Positions 8,640 to 16,661 of a DNA stretch of 64,000 bases are shown here, in pieces. Position 1 is the stretch's first letter; each line of letters starts with the position of its first letter. The stretch covers positions 3,672,001 to 3,736,000 of the forward strand of contig NZ_LR743509.1 of the NCBI RefSeq assembly GCF_902712875.1. Direction: 5' to 3'. The translations under genes and the position numbers were made by a program. Source of the stretch: Hyphomicrobium sp. ghe19 (GTDB taxonomy: Bacteria; Pseudomonadota; Alphaproteobacteria; Rhizobiales; Hyphomicrobiaceae). The notes under the pieces are model-generated. The model searched no databases. It was given only the letters and a program-made list of their open reading frames with translations, and had not been told where the DNA came from.

Positions 8640-10220
8640 GTGCCCGCATCAGTCGTACTGTCCGACGTCACGTACTCCGCGCCTGACGGGCGCCAACTTT
8701 TATCCGATGCCAACCTAAGTTTCGCCACCGAAAAGACTGGGCTCATCGGCCGCAACGGCGTTGGGAAAACCACGCTGCTCAGGTTGATCTCGAGTGAGCT
8801 CTCACCGAAGTCGGGAGCTATATCGGTGAGGGGTGGGCTCGGCGTTCTGCGCCAGGTCGTACAAAACGATCTTGACCTAACGATCGCGGATCTGTTTGCA
8901 GCGGCGGACGCTTTGGCGGTGATCCATCGCGCAGAGATCGGCCAATCTGCGCCCGAGGAACTTGCGGATGTCGACTGGGCGCTTCCAGTGCGGATCGCCA
9001 CCGCGCTTGGCCGCTTTGGCCTAGATGTTTCTCTCGATACGCCACTGGCAATCCTTTCCGGAGGTCAGCGCACACGCGCGCGCCTAGCGGCTCTCATCTT
9101 TGAAGGGCCGGAATTTTTGTTGCTCGATGAACCCACCAACAACCTCGATAGGGCTGGCCGCTTGGCCGTCCTTGACTTGCTTGCGGGCTGGCGAGGCGGC
9201 GCAATCGTCGTCAGCCATGACAGAGAGCTATTGGAGGCCATGGATGCAATCGTCGAGCTCTCATCTCTCGGCGCCCGCCGCTACGGCGGCAACTGGACGG
9301 TTTACAGCGAACTCAAGGCAGCCGAGCTGGATGCCACAAGACACGATCTAGCGGACGCAGAGAAGCGCCTCGCGCAAGTGTCCCGCGCGACGCAACTCGC
9401 GGCGGAGCGCAAGGTGCGAAAGGACAAGGCGGGAAAGAAGGCGATAGAGAAAGGCGGTATGCCACGCATTGCAATGGGCGCGTGGAAAGATCGCAGCGAG
9501 GGAACTGGTGGGAACGACGCTCGCGCCGCACAGATCCGGCGCGTAGAGGCTCTTGACGCTGTCGCGACCGCCCGCAGTCACATTGAGACTGTCGATCCAT
9601 TGACCATCGCGCTGCCATCAACAGGCTTGCCGCTTGGCAAGTTGGTCATCGAGATCGACGGGGTTACTGCTGGCTACGAGCCGGACCGGCCCATTATCCG
9701 TAATCTATCTTTCACGGTATCCGGGCCGGAGCGCGTCGCCATCACAGGTCTCAACGGATCAGGAAAGACGACGGTTCTGAAAATTGTCACCGGGGCGATG
9801 AAGCCATGCTCCGGGGCCGTGCGCGTCATGGTCGATTTTGCCGTTCTCGATCAAAGTGTGAGTCTTCTTGATCCATCAAAGTCAATTCTCGACAATTTTC
9901 GCACTATCAACCCTCAATCTGATGAGAACGCCTGCAGGGCGGCACTCGCGCGCTTCATGTTTCGAGCCGACACTGCATTGCAACGTGTATCATCTCTAAG
10001 CAGCGGGCAGCTGCTGCGAACTGGCCTTGCCTGCGTGCTTGGTGCATCAACGCCGCCCCAACTTCTCATCCTCGACGAGCCGACAAACCACCTCGACCTA
10101 CAGTGTATCGAAGCGGTGGAAGTTGGTTTGCGTGCCTATGACGGCGCCCTTCTCGTCGTCAGCCACGACGAACGGTTCCTGGAATCGATCGGCATTTCGC
10201 GTAGGGTGGAACTCGAGTGA
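8640..10220 (+). CDS. ABC-F family ATPase (ribosome-associated type)
   Basis: This protein has two ATP-binding cassettes and no membrane segments. The first cassette has Walker A GRNGVGKTT, signature LSGGQRTRARLA and Walker B FLLLDEPTNNLD. The second has GLNGSGKTT, a degenerate signature LSSGQ and LLILDEPTNHLD. A lysine-rich linker lies between them. The start is taken as GTG at 8640, because GAGGAGA at 8624-8630 sits nine bases before it; an ATG at 8616 lies upstream of that SD and would only add eight non-family residues. The result is 526 residues. ABC-F proteins act on ribosomes as translation factors or antibiotic protection factors; which of these applies is unknown. It is a single gene between two metabolic clusters. 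Confidence 0.85.
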   Translation: MPASVVLSDVTYSAPDGRQLLSDANLSFATEKTGLIGRNGVGKTTLLRLISSELSPKSGAISVRGGLGVLRQVVQNDLDLTIADLFAAADALAVIHRAEIGQSAPEELADVDWALPVRIATALGRFGLDVSLDTPLAILSGGQRTRARLAALIFEGPEFLLLDEPTNNLDRAGRLAVLDLLAGWRGGAIVVSHDRELLEAMDAIVELSSLGARRYGGNWTVYSELKAAELDATRHDLADAEKRLAQVSRATQLAAERKVRKDKAGKKAIEKGGMPRIAMGAWKDRSEGTGGNDARAAQIRRVEALDAVATARSHIETVDPLTIALPSTGLPLGKLVIEIDGVTAGYEPDRPIIRNLSFTVSGPERVAITGLNGSGKTTVLKIVTGAMKPCSGAVRVMVDFAVLDQSVSLLDPSKSILDNFRTINPQSDENACRAALARFMFRADTALQRVSSLSSGQLLRTGLACVLGASTPPQLLILDEPTNHLDLQCIEAVEVGLRAYDGALLVVSHDERFLESIGISRRVELE

Positions 10221-10618
10221 CCGAATAGGCCATCGGTTTGCAATGGTCTCCCAAAAAAAATTGGCTGGGTTGACGGCCCAGCCAAAGTTCGTGCCCGCGA
10301 GGGAAGAAAACTGATGTTGCGTGCACGCCGTATGGGAACCGGAGTCGTGAACTTAGCCGACCGAGAAAACATCGCACCGATCGAGTGACGATGCGTGCCC
10401 GGCCCCAGGAAGCGCGATCAAATTGAGGAGAACGATTTCGCATCCCGCATGAAGACAATGCCAGCTGGCTTGCTTATGCGCTCTATAAGACGTGTTTATC
10501 CTGCGTCCGGGGACCGCATTTCGGCATTCCGAGCGGGGATAGGCGATATTTCGATAGGATTTGAGCGTCAGGCAAGGCTATGGCGTGCGTGTCATCTGCG
10601 CACAACTCGGGCCAGATG
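10221..10618. other. 398-base gene-free stretch between convergent genes
   Basis: No credible gene was found on either strand; the short frames lack an SD and family-like composition. The stretch holds the hairpin at 10253-10285. The remainder, about 330 bases, would be the 3' untranslated part of the minus-strand operon. Confidence 0.5.
10253..10285 (-). terminator. Rho-independent terminator for minus-strand transcripts
   Basis: TTGGCTGGG (10261-10269) pairs perfectly with CCCAGCCAA (10277-10285). Eight A residues at 10253-10260 become a U-run on the minus strand, so the hairpin should stop transcription coming from the PotD-like gene, 334 bases away. No T-run follows on the plus strand, so it would not serve the ABC-F gene equally well. 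Confidence 0.7.
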
Positions 10619-11680
10619 CTAAGTCTCACGACCCAAGCGCTTTTCGTTTTCAATGTTCAGTTCGCGTCTCAGAACGTCCACGAGTTCCCGATAGCTGGGA
10701 ACGATCGCGTAGTCGGCGCAACGCGACATGTCTTCCTCGAAGTCGTCCCATTGCATGGCGTGGAGCTGTTCCCGCTTAAAGCAGTCAAACACCCCCTTTC
10801 GACTCATTTGAAATACGGGATTGCAAGCGCCCGCTGCCATTGACGCTTCGACCGCGCCGACATCGCTCAGAATAAAATCGAGAAACGTCTCGCCGCCGCC
10901 GGATGATGCGCGCGCGTTAAGAGCGTTTATCTCGACGAATGCAATCCCCCCTCGTCCACCTGCGGGGCCACTGCTCGGTGTGATTGCTTTTATCTCGTGA
11001 TGGCCTGCGAGCCGCGCAGGGGACGCCGTGTAAACTCCCCCGCTTAGATAAAAGTCGATATCTCCGTCGATCAACAAGCGGTTGAGGAAATTGTGGTCCA
11101 CCGAAACGACTCGCGCGGAATTCCAAATCGTTCGACATGCTTCGGCGAACGTCAACATCGTCGCGTCCGAAATGGGCTCGAACGGATTGAGGCCCGACGC
11201 CAATGCGAAATGCATGACGTTGAAATCTTCGTAGGAGAGAACCCCGAAACGACGATAGAAGTGCCGGTCTAGGGCAATACCGAAGCCAGCGTCCCTCGCG
11301 TCGGAAACAGAAATACGGTTCTGATTGATCACGAAGTTGAAGGGGCCGCCTCTCTGCGGGATGCCGATCAGTTCGCCTCCGAACGTCCGCGCGGGAGTCG
11401 CGAAGCGAGAAAGAGCTCCGTCCGAACCTTGAACCGCATCGACGTATTTTTTGGGAAGCACCGGCACGGCCCCCGCCGGATGAAGGACATCGCGAACGAA
11501 CGGTGAGTTGATATTGATGATGTCCCACGCTCGGGGATGCGACAGTGCCGTCCGGCACGCAGCATCGTCCGACAGATGATAATCGTGCTCGATTTCTAAA
11601 CCGGTATGCCGGCGGAACGATGAGGCGAACGCCCCATCGCCATACCCTTCCCATCCGAAATACCGTAGCGTTTGCGCCAT
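10619..11680 (-). CDS. PotD-like solute-binding-fold protein without signal peptide
   Basis: This 353-residue protein resembles the polyamine/iron-type periplasmic binding proteins: it begins TLRYFGWEGYGDGAFASSF, has a YHLSDDAACRTAL segment and closes with a helical YRELVDVLRRELN. Unusually, the conserved fold starts at residue 4, and no hydrophobic leader is encoded. The frame upstream of the ATG (codons for RSEYVGQRKHLELRS) carries no start and no hydrophobic stretch. It therefore appears to be cytoplasmic, or the gene has lost its leader. It follows the creatininase-family gene by 45 bases in the same operon; no ABC permease or ATPase for uptake is present. The function is unknown; a cytosolic ligand-binding or carrier role is speculation. 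Confidence 0.7.
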   Translation of the reverse strand: MAQTLRYFGWEGYGDGAFASSFRRHTGLEIEHDYHLSDDAACRTALSHPRAWDIININSPFVRDVLHPAGAVPVLPKKYVDAVQGSDGALSRFATPARTFGGELIGIPQRGGPFNFVINQNRISVSDARDAGFGIALDRHFYRRFGVLSYEDFNVMHFALASGLNPFEPISDATMLTFAEACRTIWNSARVVSVDHNFLNRLLIDGDIDFYLSGGVYTASPARLAGHHEIKAITPSSGPAGGRGGIAFVEINALNARASSGGGETFLDFILSDVGAVEASMAAGACNPVFQMSRKGVFDCFKREQLHAMQWDDFEEDMSRCADYAIVPSYRELVDVLRRELNIENEKRLGRET

Positions 11681-11725
11681 GCTCCTCAGTTCCAGATGTT
11701 TCCTCTGGCCAACGTATTCTGATCG

Positions 11726-12481
11726 TCAGCTCGAAAAATATGAATGAGGCAAAGGCGCATTTTCGCGCTTGGCCTTTTCCACGATGTCCGCGAGGTCCTC
11801 GACCATCCACGCGAACAACTCATCCCCTTCCTCGCGTGTGGCAAGGCTGGGCATCCCGGTCACTCCGTTTGTGCTTGTCCGGTTGACCGGATGAGAAAAG
11901 ACGAGGTCCACCGTCCTATCAGCATCGTCCGCATCTTGGATTGCATGTGGCCTCACGGTATCCGGAGCGACTGAGAGCATCAAAGCCGTCTCAGCGCGGT
12001 TTGCGTGCCAATCCTGAGCATCCGCGCAATGGGCTTTGCTTACTCTCTCGCTGATCTGCGCGGTATTCACCACCGCAACCATGAGATCATCGTGCTCGGC
12101 TCGCAGCATCTCGAGCGCGCATCGCAAAGGCGCGGCGTTCGTGACATGACCGTTGACGATGATGAGACGCCTTACACCACTATAGTACGCCCAATCTCCG
12201 ATTTCTTTCACGAGCGTGATGAGCGTCATTGGCTGAAGCGCAATAGTACCAGGCCATCGACGGCTGTGACCCAGCGAACATCCGTAGGGAATTGTAGGCA
12301 GCATCGGGACATTTGTTTTCTCAGCGACAGCAAGACAGAGCCGGTCCGAAATTACGGTGTCCATTCCTGTCGTCAGATGCGGCCCATGCTGCTCCGTTGC
12401 GCCTATCGGCAAGATTGCTAACTGCTGCGATTCCGCCAGATCGTTCGGAAGCTCCGTCCAGGTGCGCATTGACCATTGCAT
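11726..12481 (-). CDS. Creatininase-family metal-dependent amidohydrolase
   Basis: This is a protein of about 251 residues with the full creatininase signature: LPIGATEQHGPHLTTGMDT near the N-terminus, a GHSRRWPGTIAL segment, VNGHVTN, and DWHANRAETA, which together supply the E, H, D, H and E metal ligands. The family hydrolyses cyclic amides, formamides and similar C-N bonds. The ATG at 12481 is preferred over an upstream ATG at 12574, because homology begins near RTWTELPNDLAES and no SD precedes the earlier codon. It lies between type III glutamine synthetase and the PotD-like gene. Hydrolysis of a gamma-glutamyl amide or a downstream cyclic intermediate is an attractive but unproven role. 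Confidence 0.82.
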   Translation of the reverse strand: MQWSMRTWTELPNDLAESQQLAILPIGATEQHGPHLTTGMDTVISDRLCLAVAEKTNVPMLPTIPYGCSLGHSRRWPGTIALQPMTLITLVKEIGDWAYYSGVRRLIIVNGHVTNAAPLRCALEMLRAEHDDLMVAVVNTAQISERVSKAHCADAQDWHANRAETALMLSVAPDTVRPHAIQDADDADRTVDLVFSHPVNRTSTNGVTGMPSLATREEGDELFAWMVEDLADIVEKAKRENAPLPHSYFSS

Positions 12482-12634
12482 GATAAATCTGGATCCTTGT
12501 AGCGATGTTACCGCTTCTTTGCGTCCTGCGACGTCATCTCGATTATTGAAGAAATGAGCGGAAAGCGCGCGCATCTTGCGGCGCTTTCCACGAAGGTGTC
12601 GCCCGAACAGGGAAAAGCACGTTTGCGGGACGGA

Positions 12635-13996
12635 TCAGTAGAATTTCAGATACCGATCCAACTCCCACTTCGTGACTTGATTGCTATAGGCGTGCCACTC
12701 GTCGCGCTTGAATTCCACCCACGACTTGAACATGGCATCACCCATCACCTCCTTCGACAGCGGGTCCGCTTCAAATGCATCGACTGCCTCAGAAAGCGAG
12801 CCAGGCAGTTGCTTGATGCCCATGGCCACCAGTTCTTCAGGTGTCTTGAGATACATGTTATCCAGATGCGGCTCACCTGGGTCGAGCTGGTCTCGCACGC
12901 CTTCGAGGCCCGCCCGGATCGTCATGGCGGCACCCAAATATGGATTGCACGCACTATCGGCTACTCGCAGTTCGACGCGCCCTCCGCTCTTCGGAATGCG
13001 GACCGTGTTGGTCCGATTGTTATTTCCGTAGCAGAGGAATACAGGCGCCCACGTGAAGCCGGACATGCTTCCCTTCGTGACGAGACGCTTGTAGCTATTC
13101 ACAGTTGGCGCCACCACCGCACAGATCGCGGGGAGGTGCTTCAGGATGCCCGCTATGAAGTGGTAGCCAAGCTTGCCCAGCTTGCACCCGCGTGGATCGT
13201 CTGCCGATGCGAACAGGTTCTTGCCACTCTTCTTATCGGTTAGGGACATATTGAAGTGCGCGCCGCTGCCCGCGCGGTCCGCGTAAGGCTTGGGCATAAA
13301 GGTCGCGAACCCACCGTGTTTCCGGGCGATCTCGTGAGCCATCAATCGGAAGAAGACATATCGATCGGACATCGAGAGCGCGTCGGCGTGGCGGAAATCT
13401 ATTTCGAATTGGCCGATGCCGTCCTCGTGATCCATGGAGTAGACATCCCACCCCAGATCATTCATCGCACCCACCAGCTCGAAGAGCCATCCGCGATTGT
13501 CGAGAAATCTCGAGACGTCGTAGGCGGGCTTGGCGAGATGGTGCCTAGTCGAAATGGGACTGAAACCTTGCTGCTCGTCGTCGCGAAGGACGAAAAACTC
13601 CGCTTCGATACCGAGGTTCACTCCGTAGCCCATCTCGTCGGCCATCGCCAAGGTTCTCTGCAGAATATTGCGGCTGCAGGGTTCGAATGGCTTTCCGCCG
13701 CACCACAGATCACTCGCGAACCAAGCGACTTCCTTGTCCCAAGGAAGAACGGTTGCAGAGCGAATATCGGGATGCGAGGAGACTTCTTCGTCGCTGACAT
13801 CCTGCGGCACACCATCAAGAGCGGCGCCAGTACATAGCTCCGACCCATCGACCATATCTTCGATGTGCGGGAGCGGGACGACCTTCGTCTTCGAAACGCC
13901 GTGCATGTCGACATAGGTGGGCATCATGTACTTCACGCCACCGCTTTCGAGCTTCTTTTTCAGCGTCGCCACTGAACTCGCCTTATCCGTTGTCAT
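12635..13996 (-). CDS. Type III glutamine synthetase / gamma-glutamylmethylamide synthetase-like ligase
   Basis: This 453-residue glutamine synthetase-fold enzyme is of the GlnT/GmaS branch. Seen are YMMPTYVDMHGVSKTKVVP near the N-terminus, LGIEAEFFVL, the MDHEDGIGQFEIDFRHADAL block characteristic of type III enzymes, FMPKPYADRAGSGAHFN (nucleotide-binding loop), TVNSYKRLV and ELRVADSACNPYL. The SD GAGGAAAACC precedes the ATG. These enzymes ligate glutamate to ammonia or to alkylamines with ATP, for example methylamine in the N-methylglutamate pathway or isopropylamine (IpuC). The genes mgsABC and mgd, which process gamma-glutamylmethylamide in methylotrophs, are not in the window. Context with a permease and an amidohydrolase argues for an amine substrate rather than nitrogen assimilation. 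Confidence 0.85.
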   Translation of the reverse strand: MTTDKASSVATLKKKLESGGVKYMMPTYVDMHGVSKTKVVPLPHIEDMVDGSELCTGAALDGVPQDVSDEEVSSHPDIRSATVLPWDKEVAWFASDLWCGGKPFEPCSRNILQRTLAMADEMGYGVNLGIEAEFFVLRDDEQQGFSPISTRHHLAKPAYDVSRFLDNRGWLFELVGAMNDLGWDVYSMDHEDGIGQFEIDFRHADALSMSDRYVFFRLMAHEIARKHGGFATFMPKPYADRAGSGAHFNMSLTDKKSGKNLFASADDPRGCKLGKLGYHFIAGILKHLPAICAVVAPTVNSYKRLVTKGSMSGFTWAPVFLCYGNNNRTNTVRIPKSGGRVELRVADSACNPYLGAAMTIRAGLEGVRDQLDPGEPHLDNMYLKTPEELVAMGIKQLPGSLSEAVDAFEADPLSKEVMGDAMFKSWVEFKRDEWHAYSNQVTKWELDRYLKFY

Positions 13997-14088
13997 GGTT
14001 TTCCTCGTGCTTATATTTCACATTTTGTTGTGATCGAGCGCGCGCGGATACTCCCGCGCGGGCAGGACTCTTTTGATCGCTGACGAAA

Positions 14089-15720
14089 TCAGTAGACCGC
14101 GATGTAGTAGCCGAACGCCACGACTGCCACGCCGGCAAGGAGCGTCAAGTACGGTAGAATTCCGGCGCGCGTTTTCACGTCCGATTCATTGATGCCCGCA
14201 AAATCCTGGAACGTTTGCTCTGGGAATTTGCCGCCATCGACCACGAAGTGTCGGTACGCGAAGACCGGCAGGATCATGAGTGCAACGGCGAAGCCTGCCG
14301 CCAATGTGCCAGAACCCCAGATATTCGCGCCCATCCCGAGCAAGAGAAGGTTCACGAAGCCGAGGACGGCGCCTGTGGCAATGATCGACGTGGCGGCCCG
14401 ATAGGGACGAGGCATGTCCGGCCTATCGATGCGATGAAGCCAGCCTGATTGAAGGTTCAGGAAGTTGAAGATCATGTAATTCACGTTGGCGATCGCCAAC
14501 AAGAATACATAGTCCGACATCATCAGCAGCAACATGTTGAAGCATAGATCCGTCCACATCGCAGCGACGGGCGCACCGTGATGATTCACGCGGCCAAGAT
14601 ACCGGGGAAGCCAACCATCGATCGACCCCTGATATAAAGTCCGCGCGGAGCCCGCCATCGACATGCTTACAGTCAGCAACAATGCCAAGATGAGCATGAC
14701 GACGAGGATCTTCTGCACAATCGGTCCTCCGCCGATCATGCCAGACATCGCGTCTGCTACGCCCATTCCGCTGTAGATTCCGGGATCGAGCATTCCATCG
14801 AGCCCAAGGGCCCCTTGGAACGCCAACGGCACCAGCGAAAAAACGACGACGCATAGAAGACCTGCCGCGAGCAGGGACCGCGGCGTGTCAGTTCCGGGAT
14901 TGCGAAACTCACGCGTGTAGCAGACCGCTGTTTCGAAGGCGTACGTCGACCACGCCGCGATGAAGAGTGCTCCCGCGAAAACCGTCCAACCCGCCATATC
15001 CCAGGAGCCAGCGACTGCATTGCCGGCGGCATCATGCGCAAGCGGTACGAATGGCTGATAGTTACTAAGCGAAATGCTCCCGGAAAAAATCGGCACAAGA
15101 CCGATGAGCAACAACGGGGCAAGCGCGACAATCGCCAGGAACTTCTGAAGATTGGCGGCCTTCAAGACTCCGCGATGTTGAACGAGAAACACCGCTAGGA
15201 CCAGCAGCCATCCCAAAATGAAAACGGAATTGATCCGGAGGCTCAACCCCTCTTTCAAAAAGTCGAGATTGACCAACGTGATCTGCCACGTTTGAATCCA
15301 GTGAGTGGCCGGGAAAAACAGGTTGAGGATGTATCCCGCTCCCAATCCTGTTCCAATGGCGAGCACCGGGGACCAGGAAAACCAGTTCGACCAGACGGAA
15401 ATCGGTCCGAGCATTTTTCCGTAGCGAACCCACGCGAGTGCGCCGTACACGGAGGCTCCGCCAGACTTATGCGGATACATCGACGATATTTCTGCATAAG
15501 TGAAGGCTTGGATAAAGCCGAAGAGAATAGAAATCGTCCAGACGAGTGGGGAGATATTTCCGGCTGTCGCCGCGATGGCTCCCACCGAAAACAGCACAAG
15601 GGCAGGCGTACCTGCTGCAAACCAAAACGCGTGAGTCCAGTTAAGTGTTCTAACAAGTGAGTGTGTGCCTTTCTCACTCACTGTTTGGTTCGATGCAGGC
15701 GACAGCGTAGTGTCAGTCAT
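14089..15720 (-). CDS. APC-superfamily permease (amine module)
   Basis: This is a 543-residue integral membrane protein with about 12-14 helices. FWFAAGTPALVLFSVGAIAAT in helix 1, SGGASVYGALAWVRYG, and AAWSTYAFETAVCYTREFRNPG near helix 6 identify the APC fold. A very strong SD (AAGGAGG) precedes the ATG. It is the first gene of the operon that continues into the glutamine synthetase (92 bases), so it should import the compound to be glutamylated. It is paralogous to the permease at 3005-4513 but longer at both ends. Two TTGATTGA palindromes 85-126 bases upstream suggest control by the adjacent TetR protein. Confidence 0.85.
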   Translation of the reverse strand: MTDTTLSPASNQTVSEKGTHSLVRTLNWTHAFWFAAGTPALVLFSVGAIAATAGNISPLVWTISILFGFIQAFTYAEISSMYPHKSGGASVYGALAWVRYGKMLGPISVWSNWFSWSPVLAIGTGLGAGYILNLFFPATHWIQTWQITLVNLDFLKEGLSLRINSVFILGWLLVLAVFLVQHRGVLKAANLQKFLAIVALAPLLLIGLVPIFSGSISLSNYQPFVPLAHDAAGNAVAGSWDMAGWTVFAGALFIAAWSTYAFETAVCYTREFRNPGTDTPRSLLAAGLLCVVVFSLVPLAFQGALGLDGMLDPGIYSGMGVADAMSGMIGGGPIVQKILVVMLILALLLTVSMSMAGSARTLYQGSIDGWLPRYLGRVNHHGAPVAAMWTDLCFNMLLLMMSDYVFLLAIANVNYMIFNFLNLQSGWLHRIDRPDMPRPYRAATSIIATGAVLGFVNLLLLGMGANIWGSGTLAAGFAVALMILPVFAYRHFVVDGGKFPEQTFQDFAGINESDVKTRAGILPYLTLLAGVAVVAFGYYIAVY

Positions 15721-15804
15721 CTAACCTCCTTGCGGTTGGTACTTTCCGTACTCTTTCCGCTTTCCAGAGCGTCTACTTCCCAGGTTTTGACAAGTTGACA
15801 CACC

Positions 15805-15846
15805 TTGATTGATCAGTCAATCAACTTGATTGCTCGATCAATCAAG
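15805..15846. promoter_or_regulatory. Tandem palindromes, candidate TetR operators
   Basis: The first palindrome, 15805-15824, has TTGATTGA and TCAATCAA around TCAG. The second, 15825-15846, has CTTGATTG and CAATCAAG around CTCGAT. The two abut directly and share the TTGATTG half-site. They lie in the 208-base gap between tetR and the permease start, in its promoter zone, so the adjacent TetR regulator is the natural ligand. Confidence 0.7.
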
Positions 15847-15928
15847 GCGCGTGCCGGCCTACTCCAACCGTCGAAGCTTGGGATTTTTTATGACAACAAA
15901 GGAGCGAAGGGGATGGCTGACCGTCTTG

Positions 15929-16570
15929 TTACTTTTCGTACCCGACAAATGCCCAGAACGCTTTGCGGAAGGTGTTGACCGCCGCTTGAATATTAAGACG
16001 AGGCTGGATGATCGAACGAACCATGATGCCGTCGAGGTGGGTCGATGCGAATTCGGCGGCGGCCTGGGGAGAAATATCGTTGAACAATCGGGCGCGCTGT
16101 CCCTGACGGACCGCCTTTGTCAAGATTTGAATTTCAACGTCGTAGAACTTCCTGACCACGTCGTCCACGAGCTGGCTTTGCGATTGGGAACTGGAATAGT
16201 CCATCAGAATTTTGACGACGCGGCGCACGTCCTCAGCCAGCTCGACATGCATCTGGAACCAGTCGTTGATCAAATCGACAGGTTCGGAGTGCTTACTTGC
16301 CACTTCTTCGTAGTTGCGCATGGCCGCGCAAACGGCTTCTTCAAGCGCCGCGCGGAACAGGGCCTCCTTGTCCTCAAAGTAGTAGTACAGGAGGGAGGTC
16401 GGAACTTCCGCAAGCTTTGCGATGTCTTTGATCGTGATCGCGGAATAATCCCTCGTCGAAAACAAACTCAAAGCAGCCGCCAATATTTTCTGGCGCTTGG
16501 CATGTCCCTCGCTTTGCGACACCTCGTTGCGCGTTGGCTTAGCCCTTGTTCTTGCGACCATTGTCTTCAC
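15929..16570 (-). CDS. TetR-family transcriptional regulator
   Basis: This protein is about 213 residues long. The N-terminal helix-turn-helix domain is clear (residues about 24-70): KRQKILAAALSLFSTRDYSA, then TIKDIAKLAEVPTSLLYYYF and DKEALFRAALEE. The C-terminal ligand domain is divergent. The start is GTG at 16570, or ATG at 16561, with AAGGAC between weakly favourable distances; the choice is uncertain. It is transcribed in the same direction as the permease/glutamine synthetase operon and stands just before it, with the tandem operator pair between. Divergent glsA starts 91 bases away on the other side. It probably represses the amine operon and releases DNA on binding a substrate or intermediate. 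Confidence 0.87.
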   Translation of the reverse strand: MKTMVARTRAKPTRNEVSQSEGHAKRQKILAAALSLFSTRDYSAITIKDIAKLAEVPTSLLYYYFEDKEALFRAALEEAVCAAMRNYEEVASKHSEPVDLINDWFQMHVELAEDVRRVVKILMDYSSSQSQSQLVDDVVRKFYDVEIQILTKAVRQGQRARLFNDISPQAAAEFASTHLDGIMVRSIIQPRLNIQAAVNTFRKAFWAFVGYEK

Positions 16571-16661
16571 ACGTCCTTATGCCGGGAGGCGCACACACTA
16601 AAGCGCTGCAAAACCAACCGAAGTCGCCCTTTCGCATCTCTCTGGCCGAGTTTTCTGATTC

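Noticed and set aside
12554..13243. 229-codon plus-strand frame
   Set aside because: Antisense to the glutamine synthetase, which shows all its catalytic blocks.
12635..13996. Ordinary nitrogen-assimilation glutamine synthetase (GlnA)
   Set aside because: The MDHEDGIGQFEIDF block and the length fit the type III/GmaS branch; no adenylylation-site tail of GlnA type I was seen.
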